This document shows, one piece after another, positions 1 to 8,154 of a DNA stretch of 64,000 bases (the first letter of the stretch is position 1; each line of letters starts with the position of its first letter). The notes below the pieces were generated by a model. The model had not been told where the DNA came from. It did no database searches and worked only from the letters and a program-made list of their open reading frames with translations. The stretch is from the NCBI RefSeq assembly GCF_009604425.1, contig NZ_WEGI01000010.1:310001-374000 (forward strand), in the 5' to 3' direction. A program made the translations under genes and the position numbers. The DNA is from Nocardia aurantia. Its GTDB lineage: Bacteria > Actinomycetota > Actinomycetes > Mycobacteriales > Mycobacteriaceae.

Positions 1-1
1 C

Positions 2-1000
2 GTCGGCGTCGGCGCCGACGAGATCGTCTACACCAAGAACGCGACCGAATCGCTGAACCTGGTGGCGTACGCCTTCTCCGACGACCGCTTCCCGCACCGG
101 GTCGGCCCCGGCGACGAGATCGTGATCACCGAACTGGAGCATCACGCGAACCTGGTGCCCTGGCAGGAGACCGCGCGCCGCACCGGCGCCACCCTGAAGT
201 GGTACAAGGTCACCGACGACGGCCGCATCGACCTGGATTCACTGGATCTGTCGCCGCGCACGAAGGTGGTCGCGTTCAGCCATCAGTCCAACGTGACCGG
301 CGCGGTCGCCGACGTGGCCGAATTGGTCCGGCGGGCAAAGGAAGTCGGCGCGCTCGTGGTGCTGGACGCCTGTCAGTCGGTGCCGCACCAGCCGGTGGAT
401 CTGCGCGCGCTGGGTGTCGATTTCGCCGCGTTCTCCGGGCACAAGATGCTCGGGCCGTCCGGCGTCGGCATCCTGTACGGCCGTCGTGAGCTGCTGGAGG
501 ACACTCCTCCGTTCATCACCGGCGGCTCCATGATCGAGACTGTCTACATGGATCACAGCACCTACGCCCCACCGCCGCAGCGGTTCGAGGCCGGGTCGCA
601 GATGATCTCGCAGGTGGTCGGATTGGCCGCCGCGGTGCGGTATCTCACCGATCTCGGTATGGACAACGTTGCCGCGCACGAACATTCGCTGGTCGGCGCC
701 GCGCTCGAGGGGCTGGGCGCGATCGACGGCGTGCGGATCATCGGCCCGACCGAGAACGTGGACCGGGGCGGCGCGGTGTCGTTCGTGGTCGACGGTGTGC
801 ACGCGCACGACGTGGGGCAGGTGCTCGACGATCAGGGCGTCGCGATCCGGGTCGGCCACCACTGCGCCTGGCCGCTGCACCGATACTTCGGTATCGCCGC
901 GACCGCCCGCGCCTCCTTCGCCGTGTACAACACGCTGGGGGAAGTGGATCAGCTGGTCGCCGCGGTGCGGAAGACCCGAGAGTTCTTCGGGGTTGCATAG
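2..1000 (+). CDS. sufS: SufS cysteine desulfurase (5' partial)
   Basis: PLP-dependent cysteine desulfurase that takes sulfur from cysteine for Fe-S cluster assembly in the cytosol. The reading frame is open to the left edge, so the N terminus lies outside the window; the first visible residues (VGADEIVYTKNATESLN) are the usual start of the PLP-binding region. The PLP lysine sits in FSGHKMLGPSG, and the active-site cysteine loop is GHHCAWPLHRYFG, as in SufS-type group II enzymes. sufU begins 2 bp after the stop, which is the usual actinobacterial sufS-sufU pairing where SufU accepts the persulfide sulfur. Family assignment is secure. Confidence 0.95.
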   Translation, partial: VGVGADEIVYTKNATESLNLVAYAFSDDRFPHRVGPGDEIVITELEHHANLVPWQETARRTGATLKWYKVTDDGRIDLDSLDLSPRTKVVAFSHQSNVTGAVADVAELVRRAKEVGALVVLDACQSVPHQPVDLRALGVDFAAFSGHKMLGPSGVGILYGRRELLEDTPPFITGGSMIETVYMDHSTYAPPPQRFEAGSQMISQVVGLAAAVRYLTDLGMDNVAAHEHSLVGAALEGLGAIDGVRIIGPTENVDRGGAVSFVVDGVHAHDVGQVLDDQGVAIRVGHHCAWPLHRYFGIAATARASFAVYNTLGEVDQLVAAVRKTREFFGVA

Positions 1001-1002
1001 AT

Positions 1003-1482
1003 ATGCGCTTGGAGCAGATGTATCAGGAAGTGATCCTCGATCACTACAAGCACCCGCACGGCCGCGGCCTGCGGGAGCCGTACGAGGCCGAGGTGCATCA
1101 CGTCAACCCGACCTGCGGTGACGAGGTGACCCTGCGGGTGCACATCGACGGCAACGGCGATGTCGCCGACGTCTCCTACGACGGGCAGGGGTGCTCGATC
1201 AGTCAGGCCGCGACTTCGGTCCTCACCGACCAGGTGGTGGGGTTGCCGGTGCAGCAGGCGCTGAAGTCGGTCGACGCGTTCAACGAGATGATCACGAGTC
1301 GCGGTGCGAGCGAGGGTGACGAGGAGCTGCTCGGCGACGGCATCGCGTTCGCCGGCGTCGCGAAGTACCCGGCGCGGGTGAAGTGCGCCCTGCTGGGGTG
1401 GATGGCGTTCAAGGACGCCGTGATCCGGGTAACCGACCAGGAAACGAAGGCTCCGATGAGCAGCGGGGAGACGCAGGCATGA
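1003..1482 (+). CDS. sufU: SufU sulfur-transfer/Fe-S scaffold protein
   Basis: SufU is a zinc-bound, IscU-like protein that receives sulfur from SufS. The 159-residue product has the three conserved cysteines in NPTCGDE, GQGCSIS and VKCALLGW, plus the Asp of the first motif that also binds zinc. ATG start lies 2 bp after sufS stop, so translation is probably coupled. Its stop codon overlaps the start of the next gene (ATGA). Confidence 0.95.
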   Translation: MRLEQMYQEVILDHYKHPHGRGLREPYEAEVHHVNPTCGDEVTLRVHIDGNGDVADVSYDGQGCSISQAATSVLTDQVVGLPVQQALKSVDAFNEMITSRGASEGDEELLGDGIAFAGVAKYPARVKCALLGWMAFKDAVIRVTDQETKAPMSSGETQA

Positions 1483-1883
1483 GCGAGACGAACACTCCCG
1501 AGACGGATATGGCGGAGACTGCCGAGGAGGCCGGCGTGCCCGCCGCGCCGGTGCAGCTCTCGGCGGAGGAGTTGAAGCAGCTGGAGGATCTCGAGGAGGC
1601 GATGCGGGACGTCGTCGACCCCGAACTGGGTATCAACGTGGTCGATCTCGGGCTGGTCTACGATCTGCGCGTCGAGGGCAATACCGCGATGCTGGACATG
1701 ACGCTCACGTCCGCGGCTTGCCCGTTGACGGATGTGATCGAGGATCAGTCCCGTAATGCTCTGGTTCGCAGCGGGCTGGTCGAGGATTTGAAGATCAATT
1801 GGGTCTGGATGCCGCCTTGGGGGCCGGACAAGATCACCGAGGACGGGCGGGAACAGTTGCGGGCTTTGGGGTTCACTGTGTAG
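1479..1883 (+). CDS. DUF59/MIP18 family protein (SufT-like)
   Basis: A 134-residue MIP18/DUF59 protein of the type that ends actinobacterial Suf operons and assists Fe-S maturation. The DUF59 signature VVDPELGINVVDLGLVYD is followed by MTLTSAACPLTD with the conserved reactive cysteine and a WVWMPPWGPDKIT tail. The first ~35 residues are acidic and low-complexity. I chose the ATG at 1479, which overlaps the sufU stop (ATGA); an upstream start inside sufU would add an unrelated stretch. Often annotated as a metal-sulfur cluster assembly factor. Confidence 0.9.
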   Translation: MSETNTPETDMAETAEEAGVPAAPVQLSAEELKQLEDLEEAMRDVVDPELGINVVDLGLVYDLRVEGNTAMLDMTLTSAACPLTDVIEDQSRNALVRSGLVEDLKINWVWMPPWGPDKITEDGREQLRALGFTV

Positions 1884-2283
1884 GACTGTTCGCCTCGTCC
1901 CCGGCTTCGTTGGTTCGGGGCGGCGGTGGTGCGGGAATAACGGTGTTGGGCCTGCTTGTCGGTGACAGGCTGTATTTTTGGCCTCCGCTTCGCTCCGGCG
2001 GGTTCGCGGCCCCCCTGGTCTCGGTCCTTCCCTCCTCCGGTCAGTCGCTGCGCTCCCTCCCTCCCTCCGTCAGTCCAGGACCGAGACGGGCCGCGAACGG
2101 GGGGGTTGGGTTTTGGTTCACCGTCCCGCTTGACCTGTCGGCCGTGGGAATTCGGGGCTCCTCGTGATCGGTTGTGCGACGGTATTCTGAGCCGACTGAC
2201 AGCGACGAGGGGAAGTCGGTGGGGACGGTCCGAATCGCCTTGTGCGTCTTGGGGGTTGGTGCGCCGGAGCACCGTTCGCTCGA
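1884..2283. other. 400-bp gene-free region with repeat and toxin promoter
   Basis: Besides the repeat at 1948-2098 this gap holds a less GC-rich stretch (about 2150-2200) that probably carries the promoter of the toxin gene. Open frames across it are caused by the repeat and lack coding character. Confidence 0.5.
1948..2098. repeat. Dispersed structured repeat, copy 1
   Basis: A 151-bp element found again, inverted, at 11798-11944 with only four substitutions and one 4-bp indel. It can fold into a long stem: GTTCGCGGCCC (2002-2012) pairs with GGGCCGCGAAC (2088-2098), and GTCTCGGTCC (2018-2027) pairs with GGACCGAGAC (2078-2087), leaving a 5-nt bulge and a 50-nt CT-rich loop. The upstream half (GCCTCCGCTTCGCTCCGGCGGG) also contains a short hairpin. 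It fills most of the 400-bp gap between the DUF59 gene and the toxin gene; no protein is supported there. Confidence 0.85.
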
Positions 2284-3180
2284 ATGAGCGAGGGGGGCGC
2301 GCTGGGCGCCGCGTGGGAACTGACGCGCACTCGGGTGGCCGCGGTCATCGAGCGCGTCGGCCGGGTCGCGTCGGAGGCCATCGAGGAAAGCTCCGCGCCA
2401 CTCGCGCATGGTCTCCGCGAAACTGTGGCCGCCGAGGAACGCGGCGCGGCCATGGCCCGGATCACGAGCATCGCCCCCGAGAAGGCGTATCCGGAGCAGA
2501 CATTCATCGTCAAAGGCGGTCAACTGCATCCTGTCAACACCGCCGACGGAAGCAAATGGGAAGCGATAGGGGCGGGAAACTCCGGATCGCGGTGGGCTGC
2601 TGATCCCGAGAATGTGGCAGTGGGCGTGAACAATTCCGGCGAATTGACGGAGCGGGCCGAGCGGATGGTCACCCTGAATTTCAAGGAAGGGACCACGCCG
2701 GGCACCGTGAACAAGCTGGGCGACTATCGCTGGCAGGTCGACCGTCAGCTGGACGGCGTGAATCGGCTGTCGTCCCAGGAGGTTCTGGACAACTGGCAGA
2801 ACGTTCAGCGGGTCGGTACCGCGCAGCGGGTAGCCCGCGAAGAGTACGCGGAGGAGTTGTACGAGCGGAAACTCTACGAGGCGTTGGAGAAGGACGGCCG
2901 GGGCGAGTTGGACGGGTCCCCGGAGGAGTACGCTCAGCAGCAGGTCGCTGCCGAGATGGCCAAGATGCGCGCACTGCACGAACAGGATCTGGCCGGCGGT
3001 GGCGCGGACCGGATCGGCGTCCTCCCCGACGGCAGCTGGAGCATGGGCGACAAGTATGTAAACTCGTCGCTGGGAAGTCAGTGGAAGCAGGTCCGGGCCG
3101 ATCTCCGTAGCTATGCCGAGCTGTTGAGCAGATCCGGTGAGGGCAACAAACTAATGAACGTGAGATGGAGAGTCGGCTGA
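2284..3180 (+). CDS. Polymorphic toxin with Ntox15-type (Tde-like) HxxD nuclease domain
   Basis: A 298-residue protein whose C-terminal part matches the Ntox15/Tde DNase family: a helical region rich in Glu and Ala is followed by LHEQDLAGGG, where His232 and Asp235 form the HxxD motif, and by NSSLGSQW at 260-267, the second family signature. The N-terminal ~60 residues are a short amphipathic helical segment with no WXG, LXG or signal peptide, so the export route is not evident. Start ATG 2284 chosen; an in-frame GTG at 2242 would add 14 residues. The stop is followed at once by the immunity gene. Function as a DNA-damaging toxin is inferred from Agrobacterium Tde relatives. Confidence 0.75.
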   Translation: MSEGGALGAAWELTRTRVAAVIERVGRVASEAIEESSAPLAHGLRETVAAEERGAAMARITSIAPEKAYPEQTFIVKGGQLHPVNTADGSKWEAIGAGNSGSRWAADPENVAVGVNNSGELTERAERMVTLNFKEGTTPGTVNKLGDYRWQVDRQLDGVNRLSSQEVLDNWQNVQRVGTAQRVAREEYAEELYERKLYEALEKDGRGELDGSPEEYAQQQVAAEMAKMRALHEQDLAGGGADRIGVLPDGSWSMGDKYVNSSLGSQWKQVRADLRSYAELLSRSGEGNKLMNVRWRVG

Positions 3181-3182
3181 CC

Positions 3183-3827
3183 ATGTCGCGCATCACCGAG
3201 GCCATCGTCCGGAACTGGGGGCAGCCGACTTTCCGGGCCGAAACGCCGACGGAGCGTTTCGAACAGTTCCGGGGTATCGCACCGCCCGCCCTGCTCGACA
3301 TCTGGTTCGAATTCGGCTTCTCCGGGTTCGACAACGGCCGGTGGTGGATCTGCGACCCGGTGGCCTGGCAGCCGGCGGTCGACGTGTGGACGGCCGGCCT
3401 CGAACTGCCCACCGGCCCCGATTCGTGGATCGCGGTGACCCGCTCGGCCTTCGGGCGAATGAAGCTGTGGAGCAACAGCACCGGATTCAGCCTCACCGTG
3501 CTGCCCTATCTCGGCTGGCTGATGTACAAGCCCAGCCCCCGCCAGGTGCGGGACGAATCCACCACGGAGATGGCGATGTACGCCGGTTTCCTGGCACAGA
3601 ACCGCGAGAACATGGATGTTCCGGACGAGGACGGCGCCGGGATCTTCGATCAGGTGCTGCCCCGGCTGGGCCCGGTCGCGGCCGATACCCTCTACGGTTT
3701 CGTCCCCGCCCCGGCCCTCGGCGGGTCGCTCGCCGCCGACCACGTCGAGGTCTTCGACGCCGAAGTGCACATGCGGTTGCTCAGCGACCTGACGCCGCGG
3801 CAGCTCATGGAGCGGGCGACGCAGTAG
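3183..3827 (+). CDS. GAD-like/DUF1851 immunity protein (Tdi-like)
   Basis: A 214-residue protein with the two-part architecture of Tdi immunity proteins: an N-terminal GAD-like domain (about 1-90, with PPALLDIWFEFGFSGFDNGRWW and a conserved DP) and a C-terminal DUF1851-like part (about 90-205, with TRSAFGRMKLWSNSTGFSL). It begins 2 bp after the toxin stop; GGAG at 3167-3170 is a usable ribosome-binding site. An in-frame ATG at 3165 inside the toxin gene is an alternative start. The pairing with an HxxD toxin makes an immunity role the best reading. Confidence 0.75.
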   Translation: MSRITEAIVRNWGQPTFRAETPTERFEQFRGIAPPALLDIWFEFGFSGFDNGRWWICDPVAWQPAVDVWTAGLELPTGPDSWIAVTRSAFGRMKLWSNSTGFSLTVLPYLGWLMYKPSPRQVRDESTTEMAMYAGFLAQNRENMDVPDEDGAGIFDQVLPRLGPVAADTLYGFVPAPALGGSLAADHVEVFDAEVHMRLLSDLTPRQLMERATQ

Positions 3828-3918
3828 CCGGCTCACCGGCATCGAACCGTGGCGCTTCCGAAACCGTGTGTGACACAGTGAGTGCCGAAGTTCGGCGCCG
3901 CGGGCGAGGAGAGAGCCG

Positions 3919-4398
3919 ATGTCCACGATCGACGGATTACCGGTCCATGCGCTGCTGGTGCATGTGATCGTCGTGCTGGTACCGCTGACGGCCGTGCTTG
4001 CCGGCCTGTGCGCGGTATGGCCGGCGGCGCGGCGGCGACTGGTATGGCTGGTGGGGGTGCTGGCCGTGGTGACGCTGGTGCTGACCCCGATCACCACCCA
4101 GGCGGGGGAGTGGCTGGAGCAGCGGGTCGGTCCGTCGCCGGAGGTGCGCACGCATGCCGATCTCGGTGACACCATGATCTATTTCACAGCGGCGCTGGCA
4201 ATCGCCGCCCTGCTGCTGGTCCTGCTGCACGTGCGCGAAGGGCGGCGGCCGGTGGGCCGGCTCCTGGCCGGTGCCGTCATCGTGCTGACCCTCGTCGCGA
4301 GCGCGGCGGCGGTGGTGCAGGTGTACCGGGTGGGCGACTCGGGAGCGCGGGCGGTGTGGGGCGGGGTCGCGGCCGTGGCGCCCCCCTCCGGACACTGA
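3919..4398 (+). CDS. DUF2231-type membrane protein
   Basis: A 159-residue integral membrane protein with four predicted helices (roughly 10-30, 36-56, 88-106, 117-135). The N terminus GLPVHALLVHVIVVLVPL is the hallmark of DUF2231 proteins, which carry His residues near the membrane and are sometimes linked to redox or haem proteins; the substrate is unknown. A strong GAGGAGAG site precedes the ATG. Confidence 0.7.
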   Translation: MSTIDGLPVHALLVHVIVVLVPLTAVLAGLCAVWPAARRRLVWLVGVLAVVTLVLTPITTQAGEWLEQRVGPSPEVRTHADLGDTMIYFTAALAIAALLLVLLHVREGRRPVGRLLAGAVIVLTLVASAAAVVQVYRVGDSGARAVWGGVAAVAPPSGH

Positions 4399-4457
4399 CT
4401 CCCGGCTCTACGCCGGAGATTGGTTGTGCGGAAGCAGAATTCGGTCCGAGTGGTTGC

Positions 4458-5360
4458 TCACAACCGGGAATCGAGAGCGGCGCGCCGGTCCGGCGGCGCG
4501 CTCGCGCCGAGTTCCGCGAGCGCGGCCGCGACGAATCGGGTAGCCGGCCGTGCGCGCATGAGCGTGCGGCCCGTCTCGATCCGCGCGGCCCGCTCGGCGG
4601 GATTGCCGAGGTAGTGCAGACAGGTCGAGACCACACTCCGATAGCCGGTGAAGGCCACCGCCGACGCGAACAGCTCCGCCTCCTCGGTGTCGACGCACGT
4701 CTCGGAGACGACGAATACCCCATTGATCAGCAGATACGACACCCGGACGGCCTCGAAGATCTTGGTGTCGTAGAAGTGTGTGTTCAGTACGATTTTCGCG
4801 CGTGCGTACAGGGCGTCGCGCGCGGCGCCGTACACCCCGAAACGCGCCTGCGCGTTCACGCCGAGCCGGCGTAGTTCGTCCACCGGATCGAGCCGATGCC
4901 GGTTGAGCGAGCCGACGACGAGGACGTCGATATCCGGTTCGGCAACGGCCGGAATCCGTTCCAGCTCCGGGACATGGCCGATCGGGACATGGCGGACGTC
5001 CGGCACCCCGAGCGCGCGCAGTGTCGCGATGTTGCGGAGGCTGTAGTCCCACACCACATGTCGGCGGAACGTCGCGAGCAGTTCCTCGGTGACCCATCGC
5101 GACCCCGGGTAGATCTGCTCCAGATTGACCAGGATGGCGTCGTCGGGTATCCGAATGTTCCACCACGAGAACGTATTACTGCCGAAGACGATGTGCCGCC
5201 GCCCCGGCAGCGCCGGATCGTCGGACAGCACGCTGTCGAAACCCAGTCGCAGCAGCGCGAAATGGATGCTCTCGGCGACCTCCCGGAACGCCTCGCGGTG
5301 CTGGTATTCCAGCGGTGGCGCGATGGTGACGGCGAACTTCGCCGGCGGGGCGACTGGCAT
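4458..5360 (-). CDS. CgeB-like glycosyltransferase family protein
   Basis: A 300-residue cytosolic protein. The middle (DIDVLVVGSLNRHR) and the C-terminal block (KIVLNTHFYDTKIFEAVRVSY, then GVFVVSETCVDTEEAELF) resemble the nucleotide-sugar-binding half of CgeB/GT family 1-like proteins, where a conserved EAxR segment and a late Glu contact the sugar donor. The start is the ATG at 5360; the upstream open frame reads into the next gene's antisense and is not real. Substrate unknown. The 3' end faces the DUF2231 gene across 59 bp. Confidence 0.6.
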   Translation of the reverse strand: MPVAPPAKFAVTIAPPLEYQHREAFREVAESIHFALLRLGFDSVLSDDPALPGRRHIVFGSNTFSWWNIRIPDDAILVNLEQIYPGSRWVTEELLATFRRHVVWDYSLRNIATLRALGVPDVRHVPIGHVPELERIPAVAEPDIDVLVVGSLNRHRLDPVDELRRLGVNAQARFGVYGAARDALYARAKIVLNTHFYDTKIFEAVRVSYLLINGVFVVSETCVDTEEAELFASAVAFTGYRSVVSTCLHYLGNPAERAARIETGRTLMRARPATRFVAAALAELGASAPPDRRAALDSRL

Positions 5361-5446
5361 ACTCGGGCGAACTTCCGCTGCTACCGGGGCGGTGCGCCCC
5401 TCGGGGGGTGATGCGCCTTCGACCCTATCGTATCGGTGCCGGAACC

Positions 5447-6124
5447 TCAGCGGCGCAATACCTTCCGCGCCAGGTAGTTCCCCGCGAACTGCACGCCCTG
5501 CACCCCGGCGACGATGATCAGCGTGGCGACCAGGGTGACCTGCCAGTCGAACCGCTGGTATCCGTACACGAGCGCGAAATCGCCGAGACCGCCACCACCC
5601 ACGGTGCCCGCCATCGCCGACATGTCGACGATCGCGATGATCACGAAGGTGTAGCCGAGTACCAAGGGGCCCAACGCCTCCGGGATCAGCAGCGTGGCGA
5701 TGATGCGAAGCGGCCCGGCCCCCATCGACCGGGCCGCCTCGATCACGCCCGGGTCCACCGTCACCAGGTTCTGCTCGACGATCCGCGCGATGCCGAACGA
5801 GGCCGCCACGATCATCACGAAGGCGGCCGCGTCGGTGCCGATGGTGGTGCCGACCACCTTCAGCGTCACCGGGCCCAGTGCGGCCAGCAGGATGATGAAC
5901 GGGATCGGCCGCACCACGTTCACGATCACGTTGAGCAGCAGGTGGATCGGCGCGTTCGCCAGCAGGCCGCCCCGGCGGGTGCTGTAGAGCGCGGTGCCCA
6001 GGGCCAGCCCGAGCACCCCGCCCACCACGAAGGTGAGCAGGACGAGATAGATGCTGGTACCGACGGCCTCCCACAGAACCGGCCGGAGTTGGTCCCAATT
6101 CGTCTGCACGGCAGCCTCTCTCAC
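5447..6124 (-). CDS. metI: Methionine ABC transporter permease MetI
   Basis: Inner-membrane permease of the methionine importer, 225 residues with five to six helices. The EAA-like loop (EAARSMGAGPLRIIATLLIPEA) and the N-terminal GTSIYLVLLTFVVGG and VNVVRPIPFIILLAAL segments are typical for MetI. GTG start overlaps the metN stop as GTGA, so the three genes metQ-metN-metI are translated as a coupled unit. Confidence 0.93.
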   Translation of the reverse strand: MREAAVQTNWDQLRPVLWEAVGTSIYLVLLTFVVGGVLGLALGTALYSTRRGGLLANAPIHLLLNVIVNVVRPIPFIILLAALGPVTLKVVGTTIGTDAAAFVMIVAASFGIARIVEQNLVTVDPGVIEAARSMGAGPLRIIATLLIPEALGPLVLGYTFVIIAIVDMSAMAGTVGGGGLGDFALVYGYQRFDWQVTLVATLIIVAGVQGVQFAGNYLARKVLRR

Positions 6125-7173
6125 GCCTCGATCGTGACGGTGGCCGCGGTCAGCTCGGCGACCGCCCGGTCCACCGCGGCCTGCGGCCCGTCCAGGGCGA
6201 AGGTGATGCTGCCGAAGGTGCGGTCCTGCAACGCGCTCACCCCGCCGTACACCACCTCGAACCGCACCCCCGCGACGGCGGCGGCCGCGAGCGCGGCGCC
6301 GACACCGCGCCCGTCGGCGATGTCGACGGTCACCAGCCGGCCCGGGTGGGTCGTGCGCAGCCGCCGCAGTTCCGCCTCGGAGGGGCGGTTGCGCAGCACG
6401 GAGGCCACGAACGACTTCGTCGGCGCGGCCTGCGGATGCGCGAAAACGTCGAAGGTGCCGGCCAATTCGACGACGCGTCCCTCGGCGAGCACCGCGACCC
6501 GGTCGGCGACCGCGCGGATCACGTCCATCTCGTGGGTAATCACCACGATGGTGACCCCGAGTTCGGCGTTGACCTTGCGCAGCAACCGGAGTACCTCACC
6601 GGTGGTCTCCGGATCGAGGGCGGAGGTGGCCTCGTCGGCGAGCAGCAACGCCGGCGAGGTGGCCAGCGCGCGGGCGATGCCGACCCGTTGCTTCTGCCCG
6701 CCGGACAACTGATCCGGATAGCTGCGCGCCTTGTCGGACAGGCCGACGAACTCCAGCAACTCCGCCACGCGCGCTTTGCGTTTCGCCCGCGGCCAGCCCG
6801 CCACCCGCAGCGGATACTCGACGTTGCCGGCGGCGGTGCGGGAACGGAACAGGTTGAACTGCTGGAACACCATGCCGATGTCCAGCCGCAGCCGTCGCAC
6901 CCGCGCCTCCGGGATCCCGGTGATCGGCTGCCCGCCGACGAGCACCTCGCCGGTGGTCGGCTTCTCCAGTCCGTTGATCAGCCGCACCAGCGTGCTCTTG
7001 CCCGCCCCGGAGTAGCCGATGATGCCGAAGATCTCACCGCGCTCGATGCGCAGATCGATATCGGCCAGCGCCGTCGTGGTGGTCCGTCCCACCGTGAAGG
7101 TCTTACCGACGGAACGGAATTCGACAGCGGGCGCGGCGGAGCGGCGGTCGGCGGCGTCGTCGGCCGCGCTCAC
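6121..7173 (-). CDS. metN: Methionine ABC transporter ATP-binding protein MetN
   Basis: Cytosolic ATPase of the methionine importer, 350 residues. Walker A GYSGAGKST, signature LSGGQKQR, Walker B plus D-loop LLLADEATSALD and the switch His in VVITHEMD are intact. A C-terminal ~80-residue NIL-type domain, which binds methionine and inhibits transport in MetN proteins, is present (LVTVDIADGRGVG onward). GTG start overlaps the metQ stop (GTGA). A longer upstream frame is only antisense of metQ. Confidence 0.94.
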   Translation of the reverse strand: MSAADDAADRRSAAPAVEFRSVGKTFTVGRTTTTALADIDLRIERGEIFGIIGYSGAGKSTLVRLINGLEKPTTGEVLVGGQPITGIPEARVRRLRLDIGMVFQQFNLFRSRTAAGNVEYPLRVAGWPRAKRKARVAELLEFVGLSDKARSYPDQLSGGQKQRVGIARALATSPALLLADEATSALDPETTGEVLRLLRKVNAELGVTIVVITHEMDVIRAVADRVAVLAEGRVVELAGTFDVFAHPQAAPTKSFVASVLRNRPSEAELRRLRTTHPGRLVTVDIADGRGVGAALAAAAVAGVRFEVVYGGVSALQDRTFGSITFALDGPQAAVDRAVAELTAATVTIEA

Positions 7174-8048
7174 TTGTGATCTCGGAGGCCCTGCTCGACC
7201 CGGGCCAGGATCTGCTCCAGGTCGGCCTGCGGGCGCTTGACCTCGATACCACTGCCCTTGGTGGCCTCGGCCCACGCCTTCTGCACCTCCGGGTCGTGGA
7301 AGACGTCCACCAGCTTCAGCAGTGTCGGATCGGCCTTGTCCGCCGCGCGGACCGCGAGCACGTTGATGTACGGCTCGGCGGCCGGATTGTTCGGATCGTC
7401 CGCGTACAGCGCCGAATGCGGGTCGATGCCGGCCCGTTCGAGGAAGGTGTTGTTGATGATCGAGCCGTCGACCGAGTTCAGCGACAGCGCCGTCTGGGTG
7501 GCGTCGACCGTGGTCACCCGCACCTTGCTGGCGGCCTTGTCGACGTCGGCGGCGGTCGGCTGGGAGGGTGTCCCGGTGAACTTCACCAGTCCCGCCGCGG
7601 CCAGCACGTTCAGCCCGCGGGCCAGATTGGTCGGGTCGTTCGGGACCGCGATCTCGCCGCCGGCGGGGATCTCGGCGAGGGCCTTGTGCTTCTTCGAATA
7701 CAGCGCCAGCGGAACGATGTACGTGGACCCGATCGGGGTGATGGTGTCGTTGTTCGACACGTCGTACTGGCCCAGGAACTGAAGATGCTGGAACAGGTTG
7801 ATGTCGATCTGTTTCTGCGCCAGCGCGAGATTCGGCGTCTTGTAGTCGGTGAAGTTGGTGGTCCGCAACGTGATTCCGTTGCGCTTCGCGACCTGTTCGA
7901 ACGTGTCCCAGGCCGAGTTCCGGTCGGTGGTCCCGATCCGGATCACGGTGTCCGAGGACGACGAGCCGCCACTGCCGCCGCATGCCGTGAGGCCGAGGAC
8001 GGCGGCCAGGGCGAGGACCGAAATCGCCGGTACCCGTCGAAATTTCAC
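7170..8048 (-). CDS. metQ: Methionine-binding lipoprotein MetQ (NlpA family)
   Basis: Substrate-binding lipoprotein of the importer, 292 residues, anchored outside the membrane. The N terminus is a lipoprotein signal with lipobox LTAC (Cys about residue 23) and a Gly/Ser linker. Family blocks IRIGTTDRN, INLFQHLQFL, AVPNDPTNLARGL and a late NVLAVRA are present. The start is GTG at 8048, placed just after a GGGAG site that lies inside the 3' arm of the hairpin at 8053-8099. Confidence 0.93.
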   Translation of the reverse strand: MKFRRVPAISVLALAAVLGLTACGGSGGSSSSDTVIRIGTTDRNSAWDTFEQVAKRNGITLRTTNFTDYKTPNLALAQKQIDINLFQHLQFLGQYDVSNNDTITPIGSTYIVPLALYSKKHKALAEIPAGGEIAVPNDPTNLARGLNVLAAAGLVKFTGTPSQPTAADVDKAASKVRVTTVDATQTALSLNSVDGSIINNTFLERAGIDPHSALYADDPNNPAAEPYINVLAVRAADKADPTLLKLVDVFHDPEVQKAWAEATKGSGIEVKRPQADLEQILARVEQGLRDHK

Positions 8049-8052
8049 TCGT

Positions 8053-8099
8053 GCTCCCGCGTGATCGTCGAAACGTGAACTCGACCATCACACGGGAGC
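8053..8099 (-). promoter_or_regulatory. metQ leader hairpin that masks the Shine-Dalgarno
   Basis: In the metQ mRNA, the 5' arm GCTCCCGTGTGAT pairs with the 3' arm ATCACGCGGGAGC (one G-U), and GTCGA pairs with TCGAC nearer the 9-nt loop, with one G-G mismatch between the two stems: 18 paired positions in 47 nt. The GGGAG that should recruit the ribosome for the GTG at 8048 is in the 3' arm and is bound by CTCCC of the 5' arm. No U-tract follows, so a terminator is unlikely. It could be a translational switch or, as DNA, a repressor palindrome. Confidence 0.65.
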
Positions 8100-8154
8100 G
8101 CACGGGCCCCGGCAAGGCTTGCGATTGCGCTGAACGAAACCCTGGCCGCGCGGC

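Noticed and set aside
1948..2098. Insertion sequence or small gene in the repeat
   Set aside because: No transposase, no terminal target duplication seen, and the short frames have no coding character.
8049..8154. SAM riboswitch in the metQ leader
   Set aside because: I could not find the conserved SAM-I or SAM-IV core; only the hairpin is supported.
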